The notes under the pieces were generated by a model that was not told where the DNA came from, ran no database searches, and saw only the letters and a program-made list of their open reading frames with translations. 21,571 bases of DNA, taken from GCA-2687515 sp002687515. GTDB lineage: Bacteria > Pseudomonadota > Alphaproteobacteria > Rhodospirillales > UBA2165. Below, one piece after another: positions 1 through 7,116 of this stretch (position 1 is its first letter; each line of letters begins with the position of its first letter). A program made the position numbers and the translations under genes. Location of the stretch: assembly GCA_030745835.1 (NCBI GenBank), contig JASLNU010000101.1:1-21571 (forward strand), given 5' to 3'.

Positions 1-1
1 C

Positions 2-124
2 TTCTACCCATTTAATGCCTTCCGGTCGCTCCTTGGGATCGCCGGGGACACGACCGCGCCGACCAGGGCGGGGTTATATTCGGGAGAGTGGCAGCATCCT
101 ACATGTTGTGGGTATGGGCGTTAA
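2..124 (+). CDS. IS1595-family transposase, C-terminal fragment
   Basis: An open frame enters from the window edge and stops at TAA (122-124), giving 40 residues that begin FYPFNAFRSLLGIAGDTT and end near GEWQHPTCCGYGR. The FYPxNAFRSLLGIA stretch resembles the end of the ISXO2-like DDE transposase domain of IS1595-family proteins. No catalytic residues fall in this fragment. The last codons and the stop lie inside the terminal inverted repeat, so the gene runs into the element's tip. The rest of the protein is off the window, so whether the copy is intact cannot be judged. Confidence 0.65.
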   Translation, partial: FYPFNAFRSLLGIAGDTTAPTRAGLYSGEWQHPTCCGYGR

Positions 125-136
125 GCGGATAGGCAC
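95..136 (+). repeat. Right terminal inverted repeat of the left IS copy
   Basis: This 42-base segment matches the reverse complement of 21434-21475 at about 36 of 42 positions by eye. The outermost 13 bases (CAAGCGGATAGGC versus TAAGCGGATAGGC, then AC) are nearly identical. It is the outer end of the element at the left window edge. The equivalent of the right copy's -35 box reads TTAACG here, so this end does not carry the inward promoter. Confidence 0.75.
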
Positions 137-277
137 GGAAGCATTTTTTTAACGAGCCATTAAAATGCATTCTTTGCTTCTTAATGCCCGCAGGCGTTTC
201 TTGCACACAGACCGATAGCAGGATATTGAATTCACCAATTTTATTTGGCCCGCGGGTAATCGGGGACAGACAAACGC
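137..277. other. Leader region between the IS and wecB
   Basis: There is no convincing gene in these 141 bases. The stretch is AT-richer than the genes. It holds an inverted repeat, GCATTTT (141-147) and AAAATGC (162-168), with a 14-base loop, and a CCCGCGGG palindrome near 250. Any gene originally upstream of wecB has been displaced or cut off by the IS. A weak promoter candidate is listed separately. Confidence 0.5.
201..229 (+). promoter_or_regulatory. Weak candidate promoter for wecB-wecC-fcl
   Basis: TTGCAC (201-206) and TATTGA (224-229) are separated by 17 bases, giving about 3 of 6 matches to each sigma-70 box. Transcription would begin near 236, leaving a leader of about 40 bases. 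The match is poor, and transcription from within the neighbouring IS is an alternative. Confidence 0.2.
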
Positions 278-1399
278 ATGAGAATTTTGTCAGTATTCGG
301 CACTCGGCCGGAGGCTATAAAAATGGCGCCGGTAGTCCGGGCGCTCGACCAGCATCCCGATTTTGAATCCCTGATCTGCGTTACCGCGCAGCATCGCGGT
401 ATGCTTGACCAGGTGATAGACCTGTTTTCGCTCTCGCCGGACTATGATCTTGATTTGATGGCGGAAAATCAGGCTTTGACCCATATCATGGCGTCGGTAC
501 TGACCGGACTGGACCAGGTGCTTGAAGATTCGCGCCCCGATCGAATCCTGGTTCATGGCGACACGACGACCACGCTGGCCGCCGCCCTGGCATCATTTTA
601 CAGGCATATTCCCGTCGGACATGTGGAAGCGGGGCTCAGAACCGGTAATTTCTCGGCGCCATGGCCCGAGGAAATGAACCGTAGCTTCACCGACCGCTTG
701 TGCGATCTCCACTTCGCACCAACCGATAGCGCCCGCCAAAACCTATTGCTGGAAGGGCATCCGAGTTCCGGGATTCATGTAACCGGCAACACCGTCATCG
801 ACGCATTATTCGACGTCCGACAGCGTATCAACAGCGATAGTGACCTCGCCGGAAAAATCGGCGCATCGCTACCGAATTTGGATGATGAGCACCGATTGAT
901 CCTAGTAACCGGTCACCGCCGGGAAAGTTTCGGCGGCGGCTTCGAGCGCATCTGCGCGGCATTGCGACAGCTTGCCGATGAGCGGAACGATGTCGAAATC
1001 GTTTATCCGGTACATTTAAATCCAAATGTGCAGGAACCGGTCAAACGCCTGCTCGGCGCCGAAGACCGCATCCATTTGCTGCCGCCTCTCGACTACTTGC
1101 CCTTCGTTTACTTGATGAACCGGAGCCACTTCATCATCACCGATTCGGGCGGCATCCAGGAAGAGGCACCGTCGCTGGGAAAGCCGGTACTTGTGATGCG
1201 CGATGCCACCGAACGGCCAGAGGCGGTGGATGCCGGGACCGTGAAATTGGTCGGCACCGATACCGCGACCATCGTCTCCGAAGCATTCAAGTTGCTGGAT
1301 GACGAGGCTACATATAGTTTGATGGCAAGAGCGAATAATCCCTATGGCGACGGCCGTGCCAGCGAACGCATTATCCGGGGGCTGTTGAGTGGCGAATAG
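278..1399 (+). CDS. wecB: UDP-N-acetylglucosamine 2-epimerase (non-hydrolysing)
   Basis: This 373-residue cytoplasmic enzyme interconverts UDP-GlcNAc and UDP-ManNAc and feeds the dehydrogenase encoded next. Its length matches E. coli WecB (about 376). The N-terminus carries GTRPEAIKMAP (residues 8-18). The residues known to be catalytic in the E. coli enzyme occur at the same numbering: Asp95 in HGDTTTT, Glu117 in HVEAGLRT, Glu131 in PEEMNR and His213 in TGHRRE. The nucleotide-binding DSGGIQEEAPSLGKPV block follows near residues 288-303. The start is fixed by this alignment, since the Rossmann strand begins at residue 2; the Shine-Dalgarno site is weak. The stop codon overlaps the start of wecC by 11 bases, which implies coupled translation. 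Confidence 0.95.
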   Translation: MRILSVFGTRPEAIKMAPVVRALDQHPDFESLICVTAQHRGMLDQVIDLFSLSPDYDLDLMAENQALTHIMASVLTGLDQVLEDSRPDRILVHGDTTTTLAAALASFYRHIPVGHVEAGLRTGNFSAPWPEEMNRSFTDRLCDLHFAPTDSARQNLLLEGHPSSGIHVTGNTVIDALFDVRQRINSDSDLAGKIGASLPNLDDEHRLILVTGHRRESFGGGFERICAALRQLADERNDVEIVYPVHLNPNVQEPVKRLLGAEDRIHLLPPLDYLPFVYLMNRSHFIITDSGGIQEEAPSLGKPVLVMRDATERPEAVDAGTVKLVGTDTATIVSEAFKLLDDEATYSLMARANNPYGDGRASERIIRGLLSGE

Positions 1400-2639
1400 T
1401 TTTAATCATGTCTCGGTCATAGGGCTAGGCTATGTGGGACTGCCGACCGCCGCGGTTATCGCCAATCGGGGCATCAATGTCACCGGCGTCGACATCAGCG
1501 CCGAAACCACCGAAGCCATCAACCGGGGCGAAACTCATATCGTCGAGCCGGATTTGGATATCCTGGTGCGCAGCGCGGTTAGCGCCGGTAATTTGCGAGC
1601 CGTGGCCGCTCCGCAGCCCGCGGAAGCCTATATTATAGCGGTTCCGACGCCACTCGGCGAAGGCAACACCCCGGACCTCAGCCACTTGGAAAAAGCGGCG
1701 CAAGACCTGGCACCGGTTCTGGAAAAAGGAAATCTTATCATCCTCGAATCCACGTCACCGGTGGGCACAACGGAAAAGCTGGCCGAATGGCTACAGGCGG
1801 CGCGGCCAGAGTTGAAATTCCCAATCGCGGATTCTGAAGCACTCGACATCCATATCGCCTACAGTCCGGAACGCGTTTTACCGGGCCGCGTGCTTATCGA
1901 GCTGGTCGATAACGACCGCGTTATCGGCGGCCTGACCGATGCGTGCAGCGCGCGTGCGGCATTGCTCTACAAACAATTCGTCAAGGGCGAGTGCCTGATA
2001 ACGACGGCGCGGACGGCGGAATTGGTGAAGCTGGCCGAAAACGCCTATCGCGATACCAACATCGCGTTCGCCAATGAACTTTCGCTGATCGGTGAGGCGG
2101 TGGACGTAGATGTCTGGGAGGTCATCGAACTGGCAAATCGGCATCCGCGCGTCGATATCCTAAAACCTGGTCCAGGCGTCGGCGGGCACTGTATCGCCAT
2201 CGATCCGTGGTTCATTGTCGATTCGGCTCCGGAACTTGCACCGCTTATCAAGGCGGCGCGTGGCGTCAACGATGGTAAACCCCGGCATATCGCCACACAC
2301 GTTGCGGCCAGCCTGGATGAAAGCGATGCAACGCCTATCGCCTGCCTTGGCCTCGCCTATAAGGCCGATATTGACGATCTCAGGGAAAGTCCGGCTGTCG
2401 ATGTCGTGCGCGAATTGTCAGCGTTGACGAACCGCCGACTTTTGCTGGTCGAGCCTCACATCGAAAAGCTGCCGCCAGAACTTGCCGCTATCCAAACCGC
2501 CCAATTGTGTGATTTGGAAACCGCCCTGTCGCAAGCGGGCGCCGTTATTCTACTGACTGATCATAGCGCCTTTAAAACCATTGAAAATTTGGATGGAGCG
2601 GACAAGGTATTATTCGATACCCGTGGCATGTGGCGGTAA
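1389..2639 (+). CDS. wecC: UDP-N-acetyl-D-mannosamine dehydrogenase
   Basis: This 416-residue NAD-dependent dehydrogenase oxidises UDP-ManNAc twice at C6 to UDP-ManNAcA. The start is GTG at 1389, inside the end of wecB. The protein has the N-terminal NAD fold with GLGYVG (residues 12-17), a VPTP loop (85-88), the central helix with Lys214 and Asn218, the catalytic cysteine Cys268 in PGVGGHCIAIDPW, and the C-terminal UDP-binding domain opening with GLAYKADIDDLRESPA (321-336). All expected catalytic residues are present. Pairing with wecB makes ManNAcA the likely product; other UDP-sugar 6-dehydrogenases of this superfamily use different substrates, and context rather than motif decides here. 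Confidence 0.93.
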   Translation: MANSFNHVSVIGLGYVGLPTAAVIANRGINVTGVDISAETTEAINRGETHIVEPDLDILVRSAVSAGNLRAVAAPQPAEAYIIAVPTPLGEGNTPDLSHLEKAAQDLAPVLEKGNLIILESTSPVGTTEKLAEWLQAARPELKFPIADSEALDIHIAYSPERVLPGRVLIELVDNDRVIGGLTDACSARAALLYKQFVKGECLITTARTAELVKLAENAYRDTNIAFANELSLIGEAVDVDVWEVIELANRHPRVDILKPGPGVGGHCIAIDPWFIVDSAPELAPLIKAARGVNDGKPRHIATHVAASLDESDATPIACLGLAYKADIDDLRESPAVDVVRELSALTNRRLLLVEPHIEKLPPELAAIQTAQLCDLETALSQAGAVILLTDHSAFKTIENLDGADKVLFDTRGMWR

Positions 2640-2681
2640 AGCCGAACCCGTTCGGGCGATACATTTGCGGAAAATTGAGAA

Positions 2682-3653
2682 ATGGACGCGACCGAGACCA
2701 AGTTGAAGAATGCATTTTCGCTTTACGGAAAGCGGGTCTGGGTGGCCGGCCACCTGGGAATGGTGGGCGCCGCGACAGTGCGGCGGCTGGAGAGCGAAAA
2801 TTGTGAGGTTCTGAGCGCAACCCGGGACCAACTCGATCTCCGCGATCAGGCGGCGGTTACTGACTGGATGGCCGACGCGAAGGCTGATGTCGTGGTCGTC
2901 GCCGCCGGGACGGTCGGAGGTATTTTCGCCAATTCAACGCATCCGGCTGATTTTCTTTACGACAATCTGGCCATCGAAACGAATGTCATTCACGCCGCCC
3001 ACCGGCTTGAAGTGGAAAAACTTCTATTCCTGGGATCTGCCTGCATCTATCCTCGCGAGGCGCCGCAACCGATGGCAGAAGAAGCGCTGTTATCGGGACC
3101 GCTCGAACCCACCAACCAATGGTACGCGGTGGCAAAAATTGCCGGTATCAAGCTGTGTCAGGCCTATCGCGAACAACACGGCCGCGATTTTATTTCCGCG
3201 CAGCCCAATAATCTTTATGGCCCGTTCGATAATTTTGATCTGGAATCCAGCCATGTTATCCCGGCATTGATGCGCAGGACCCACGAAGCCAAGGTCAACG
3301 GCGCGCCAAACGTGGTGATTTGGGGAACCGGCAAACCTTACCGTGAATTCCTGCATGTCGACGATTTGGCGGACGCACTTGTCCATTTGCTCAAATATTT
3401 TTCCAGTGATATTCCCATCAATATTGGCACCGGCGAAGAGGTGACGATCGCCGAATTGGCACATACCGTCGCCGACGCCGTCGGTTACCATGGCGAGTTG
3501 ACATATGATGCATCGAAGCCGGACGGCGCGCCGAGAAAGCTGCTCGATGCGCGCCGGATGAAGGCCTTGGATTGGACATCCGCCATCAAGCTTGAAGACG
3601 GGCTTGCTTCGACCTACGCCTGGTTCTTGGAAAATGTGGTCGCGCGCGCCTAA
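2682..3653 (+). CDS. fcl: GDP-L-fucose synthase (4-keto-6-deoxymannose epimerase/reductase)
   Basis: This 323-residue short-chain dehydrogenase/reductase converts GDP-4-keto-6-deoxy-D-mannose to GDP-L-fucose with NADPH. The cofactor loop is GHLGMVG (23-29). The catalytic set aligns with E. coli Fcl: Ser119 and Cys121 in GSACIYP (E. coli has GSSCIYP), Tyr148 and Lys152 in YAVAK, and His191 in SHVIPALMRR. The stretches LEPTNQWYAVAKIAGIKLC and ASKPDGAPRKLLD are family hallmarks. It lies 42 bases after wecC in the same direction and converges on the glycosyltransferase gene downstream. The partner GDP-mannose 4,6-dehydratase gene (gmd), usually adjacent, is not in this window. Confidence 0.93.
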   Translation: MDATETKLKNAFSLYGKRVWVAGHLGMVGAATVRRLESENCEVLSATRDQLDLRDQAAVTDWMADAKADVVVVAAGTVGGIFANSTHPADFLYDNLAIETNVIHAAHRLEVEKLLFLGSACIYPREAPQPMAEEALLSGPLEPTNQWYAVAKIAGIKLCQAYREQHGRDFISAQPNNLYGPFDNFDLESSHVIPALMRRTHEAKVNGAPNVVIWGTGKPYREFLHVDDLADALVHLLKYFSSDIPINIGTGEEVTIAELAHTVADAVGYHGELTYDASKPDGAPRKLLDARRMKALDWTSAIKLEDGLASTYAWFLENVVARA

Positions 3654-3708
3654 AGCTGGGCCGGATGACATTGCCTGTGAAATCGTGCGCCGATAGGCGC
3701 CGATGGGC
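3654..3708. other. Convergent intergenic segment with a duplicated gene end
   Basis: These 55 bases separate the stop codons of fcl (+) and the glycosyltransferase (-). The segment contains one copy of a 21-base direct repeat; the other copy lies inside the transferase's last codons. Both copies include the small palindrome GCGCC-GATA-GGCGC. There is no T-run after the hairpin, so a classical intrinsic terminator is not evident. Confidence 0.5.
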
Positions 3709-3740
3709 TTACGATATGATGCGCCGATAGGCGCCGATGG
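3686..3740. repeat. 21-bp direct repeat with 34-bp period at a gene 3' end
   Basis: TGCGCCGATAGGCGCCGATGG occurs exactly at 3686-3706 and 3720-3740. On the minus strand the second copy encodes AIGAYRRI at the C-terminus of the glycosyltransferase; the first lies just past its TAA stop in another frame. The 13 bases after each copy are also partly alike, so the simplest reading is a 34-base tandem duplication of the gene's end that later diverged. Confidence 0.85.
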
Positions 3741-4857
3741 CCCGGTCGGCATAATCGGGCCAGCCAAATCCGGATTCCACGGCGCTTCGCCCGGCGCGTC
3801 CCATTTCGCGGCATAAATCCGGTTCAGAAATCAATCGATCCAAAGCTTCGGCAAGGGTATCCGAATCGCGCGGCGGAACGATAATACCGGCTCCACTTTG
3901 TTCGACGATTCCCCCCGAGGCAGCCGCCGTCGTCACCACCGGCAGGCCCGCCGCCATGGCCTGCAATAAGGTCAACGGCATCCCCTCTTCCAACGAGGGA
4001 AGGCAAAATATCCGGGCGCGCGAATATAGCGCCGGTAGTGCCTGCGCGGATACGGCACCGCGAAGCTCCATGTGGTCGCTTTTTTCGCGCCGCAGATATT
4101 CCCGAAACCCATCCTCGATGGGTCCGACCAAATCAAGTCCGGTCTGACGCCGGGCATCCTTGATGGCGCGAAGTAGCCACGGCACCCCCTTGCGCACGCC
4201 GATGCGCCCAACAAACAGTACCCGAGCGCCGGGCTGGCCCGTATCGAGGCTCGCTGGCGCATATTTCGAAAGGTCCACTCCGTAGCCGTTAACGACCAAT
4301 TTGTCGCGAGGAACGCCCTCTTCGGTAAAAGTTTGAGCGGCGAATTCGGTCGGCACGGCGATCGCATCTGCCGCTTCATACTCGGCCACTTCGCGCTCGA
4401 CAATCTCGGGCAAGGGTAATTCGGCGGCCATTCCAAGCTCGTCATAAGCTTGCCGCAGAATTCGCGACTGATGACATATATGGGTCGATCCGCGTTCGAC
4501 GACGACTTTCAGACCATTGCCTTTTGCCGGCGCAATCGCTTCCAGAATGGAAGAACTCCATCCGACAAGCAGATCGGCGCCGGTCGTCGCCTCGGTTGCC
4601 GCAAATTTTGCGAAACCACGAGCGATCGCGAGATCCGGCTTCACTCCAATGTGGTAACGCTGGTAAAGCCGGCGTCGAAATTCGAACAGCGGCCGGCTGC
4701 GAAGCTCGACGCCAGCGTCGAGAAATCGTCTGGCACCGAGCCGAGGATAGGTAGTCAGTAACTTACCAAGGTGGCCGCGCCGGTAAAGCCCGTTCGCCAG
4801 TTCGAACGCATGCCAGCGGCCGTGCACCGAGACATTCACCTTGAAGCTTTCGCTCAT
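3709..4857 (-). CDS. Glycosyltransferase, GT4-like (GT-B fold)
   Basis: This 382-residue cytosolic or membrane-associated retaining transferase is likely to act on a lipid-linked or surface glycan. The C-terminal donor domain is clear: VLFVGRIGVRKGVPWLLRA (about 213-231), then LPSLEEGMPLTLLQAMAAGLPVV (286-308). The usual E-x7-E motif of GT4 is altered: Glu291 is followed eight positions later by Gln299 instead of Glu. The start is preceded on the minus strand by AGGGGTGA, a fair ribosome site. It is the last gene of the five-gene minus-strand run, 43 bases after its neighbour. Donor and acceptor cannot be predicted. Its 3' end has been tandemly duplicated (see the repeat at 3686-3740). Confidence 0.85.
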   Translation of the reverse strand: MSESFKVNVSVHGRWHAFELANGLYRRGHLGKLLTTYPRLGARRFLDAGVELRSRPLFEFRRRLYQRYHIGVKPDLAIARGFAKFAATEATTGADLLVGWSSSILEAIAPAKGNGLKVVVERGSTHICHQSRILRQAYDELGMAAELPLPEIVEREVAEYEAADAIAVPTEFAAQTFTEEGVPRDKLVVNGYGVDLSKYAPASLDTGQPGARVLFVGRIGVRKGVPWLLRAIKDARRQTGLDLVGPIEDGFREYLRREKSDHMELRGAVSAQALPALYSRARIFCLPSLEEGMPLTLLQAMAAGLPVVTTAAASGGIVEQSGAGIIVPPRDSDTLAEALDRLISEPDLCREMGRAGRSAVESGFGWPDYADRAIGAYRRIIS

Positions 4858-4900
4858 GCGCGTTCACCCCTGGCTGCCGGCGCTATAAATTCACCCGGGC

Positions 4901-6064
4901 CTATGCCGCGTGGGCACTGGCTGTTCCGGGCTTCGCGCCGCCGTGGGCGACTTTCTCAAATGTTTCAATGAGGCGGTCGATATGATCGCTCCAGCCGAAA
5001 TTTTGCAGCGCACGCTGGCGGCCATCGTTCGAATTCCGCCGCCTAAGCTCTGGATCCTGATCTAGTTTGTGTAATTGCTCGACCAACCCTTGCGCCGAAA
5101 ACGGCTCAAAATAGAGGGCCGCGTCGCCACAAATCTCGCGGTTGACCGGTGTGTCGGATGCGACGGTTGGCAGACCCGAACTCATCGCCTCCGCCATCGG
5201 ATGGCCGAAAGTCTCTGATACGGATGGAAAAACGAATACGTCGTGTGATCCGTAAAGATTTGGCAGATCTTTATAAGAATGGTGACCGAGGGTAATTAGC
5301 CCACGCCTATAGGCGTCCGTCACGACTGTCTTATCTAGCGCGCTGCCATTCATTTCTTCAAATTCGCGCAGGGTCATGGTGATGGTCGCGTGCGCATCGA
5401 TACCCTTGTCGATGAGTTGCTGGACGGCCCGGCTAATGATGTTGGGCACCTTGTGCGGATAGTAAACCGAAACGTACAAGAGGCGTAGCGTACCATCCTC
5501 GCGCCATTTGCGGTTACCGACGCCGGGCTCGAACATGTCGTTGATGGTGCCATAAGGGTTGACCGTGCATTTATTCAGGATCGATGGTTCCCATTGGGCG
5601 ACCATATCACGCATCGCCATGGTCGGCGTGATGATATGATCGGCATTAATCGCCGACAGCAACATCAGTTTTCGGCGAAAGTAGCGATTGGACGCATACC
5701 AAATACCCTGGGTCGCGGTCATATTCGCAAGGTAAAACGGATCGAACAGCCCGCCTTCGCGCAAAAGCAGTATCTGTTTCACCGGACTGCGCAACAATCC
5801 AAAATTCGCCGATGAAAACAAGATATCCGGATTGTGGCGCTTAACGATACCGCGCCAACTGGATTGCTCCCAGAGAAAACGCCGAAACGGTGAATATCCG
5901 GTTATTTCCATTCGATTGACCGAAGGCCGGTCTGGCGTGTCGAACTCCTCCGGCACCGAAACGATGACATCGATGCCGCGGCTTTCCAATGCCCCAAGCA
6001 AATTCCGGGTATAGGTTACGATGCCGCCCTTGCGGGCCGACAGCGCGTTTACGAGCACCTTCAT
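4901..6064 (-). CDS. Glycosyltransferase, GT4 family
   Basis: This 387-residue GT-B transferase has an N-terminal acceptor domain opening MKVLVNALSARKGGIVTYTRN, with the glycine loop typical of GT4. The donor domain contains FVFPSVSETFGHPMAEAMSSGLP, with the E-x7-E pair Glu284/Glu292, and a following EICGDAALYFEP segment. Its start overlaps the previous gene's stop by 4 bases (ATGA), indicating translational coupling. It closely resembles the first gene of this run (8216-9397): the same motifs occur and the E-x7-E pair has identical numbering, so the two look like paralogues, perhaps adding similar sugars. The specific sugar is unknown. Confidence 0.88.
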   Translation of the reverse strand: MKVLVNALSARKGGIVTYTRNLLGALESRGIDVIVSVPEEFDTPDRPSVNRMEITGYSPFRRFLWEQSSWRGIVKRHNPDILFSSANFGLLRSPVKQILLLREGGLFDPFYLANMTATQGIWYASNRYFRRKLMLLSAINADHIITPTMAMRDMVAQWEPSILNKCTVNPYGTINDMFEPGVGNRKWREDGTLRLLYVSVYYPHKVPNIISRAVQQLIDKGIDAHATITMTLREFEEMNGSALDKTVVTDAYRRGLITLGHHSYKDLPNLYGSHDVFVFPSVSETFGHPMAEAMSSGLPTVASDTPVNREICGDAALYFEPFSAQGLVEQLHKLDQDPELRRRNSNDGRQRALQNFGWSDHIDRLIETFEKVAHGGAKPGTASAHAA

Positions 6065-7116
6065 GTCGGGCTTACATCCATTGCCGCACCGAGAATTTGT
6101 TGCAACCGCTCATGATGGCTGTGGCTGCTTTCGAGAACGCGGGTGCGCCCGGCGGCCGCAACCGTGTCCCTTTCCGTGTCGGCAGCCAACCAATTTTGGC
6201 AATTTTCCACCAATTCCCGGTCATCGCCGAAGAATACAGCCTCTTTGCCTTCCTCGAAAAGCCCACAAATCTCGGAATTTCGTTCATGCATCATAAATCC
6301 GCCCATGGCCGGCAGTTCCATGGAACGGCAAGTTTGAAGATCCCTGTTTTCCCGTCTCAGAAAACACAGATTGATCTTGGATGCGCATACGACCTTGGCA
6401 TATTCGTCGTCGTAGACTGGTCGCCCCATGACGTTCGGCGCATCGAGACCGAACGAAGCGCGTTCCCAACCGTTGCCCCAAATATTAACGCGGATGCCGT
6501 TGGCCGCCAAATGGGCCAAACTCGCCGCCCTTTGCCGCTCGAAGGTTCCGACAAAACTGACATCCCCGCCGAACCGGTGCGCATCGTCCGGTGACACCTC
6601 TACGGGGCGGTGAATTCGGGGATCGAAGCTGTTGTTGACGAACAATATATTCTTGACGCCTTTATTAGGCATTTCGCCCGCGCGGGCGTTCATCGATTTG
6701 GTCGTAACCCAAAGATCAAACAGGGGCAGCGCGCGTTCCGTCCAGCGCGATAGATGGCGTGGGTTCATCATATCGTCTTCGGAATACCAGATGATGCGCG
6801 CACCGGAATTTCTGGCCTTGATCCGCCGCAATGTATCGGCGCGGATTGTTACGCAACGTTCCAGCCAGACGATGTCGAAGTGCTCTTGGTCCAACTTGTT
6901 GATCAGGGCGGTATTCGCGCCGACCGAATCGCCAGGTATACGCAACCTATACTGGATCCGCTCCAGTAGCGTCGGCCGATCCTCATAGGTGGCACCGGGC
7001 TTGTTGGTTTCAACAATCAGCACATCGTGGCCCATTTCACGCAACGTTGATATACGCTGCAAGGAACGGGAACCCGGCACGATCTCGCCGGCGAAAAGGA
7101 TGCGAAGGCCGCTCAT
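6061..7116 (-). CDS. CgeB-like glycosyltransferase (GT1/GT4-type C-terminal domain)
   Basis: This 351-residue protein resembles the CgeB/Glyco_trans_1_2 group found in spore-coat and polysaccharide loci. Landmarks are LRILFAGEIVPGSRS at the N-terminus, the FVGTFERQRAASLAHLA block (188-204) leading to NIWGNGWE, and the C-terminal RSMELPAMGGFMMHERN stretch (264-280) followed by LFEEGKEAVFF. Both ends are coupled by 4-bp ATGA overlaps: its start with the upstream gene and its stop with the downstream gene. The family assignment comes from motif resemblance; its substrate is not known. It adds a non-GT4-type transferase to the run. Confidence 0.75.
   Translation of the reverse strand: MSGLRILFAGEIVPGSRSLQRISTLREMGHDVLIVETNKPGATYEDRPTLLERIQYRLRIPGDSVGANTALINKLDQEHFDIVWLERCVTIRADTLRRIKARNSGARIIWYSEDDMMNPRHLSRWTERALPLFDLWVTTKSMNARAGEMPNKGVKNILFVNNSFDPRIHRPVEVSPDDAHRFGGDVSFVGTFERQRAASLAHLAANGIRVNIWGNGWERASFGLDAPNVMGRPVYDDEYAKVVCASKINLCFLRRENRDLQTCRSMELPAMGGFMMHERNSEICGLFEEGKEAVFFGDDRELVENCQNWLAADTERDTVAAAGRTRVLESSHSHHERLQQILGAAMDVSPT

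Larger units (their letters stand above)
1..136 (+). mobile_element. Right end of an IS1595-family (ISXO2-like) element, partial
   Basis: The first 136 bases are the terminal part of an insertion sequence whose body lies outside the window. The evidence is an open frame reading like an ISXO2-type transposase C-terminus, ending inside a terminal repeat, and a matching inverted repeat at the other end of the window (21434-21475). The outer boundary is set where the two copies stop matching: both share GCGGATAGGCAC(G), then diverge (GAAGC here; reverse-complement ATATA there). The boundary is uncertain by 1 base. The family assignment rests on remembered protein patterns, not a database search. 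Confidence 0.72.

Noticed and set aside
2640..2681. Small inverted repeat CGAAC/TTCG after wecC as a terminator
   Set aside because: The stem is only about 4-5 bp with no T-run, and fcl follows in the same direction, so termination is unlikely.
3090..3767. 225-codon minus-strand frame opposite fcl
   Set aside because: fcl on the other strand has complete catalytic motifs. This frame is a shadow; its GAYRR-like start is explained by the 34-base duplication.
5989..6594. 201-codon plus-strand frame opposite the CgeB-like gene
   Set aside because: Low-complexity composition without domain features, fully opposite a gene with clear motifs and coupled overlaps.
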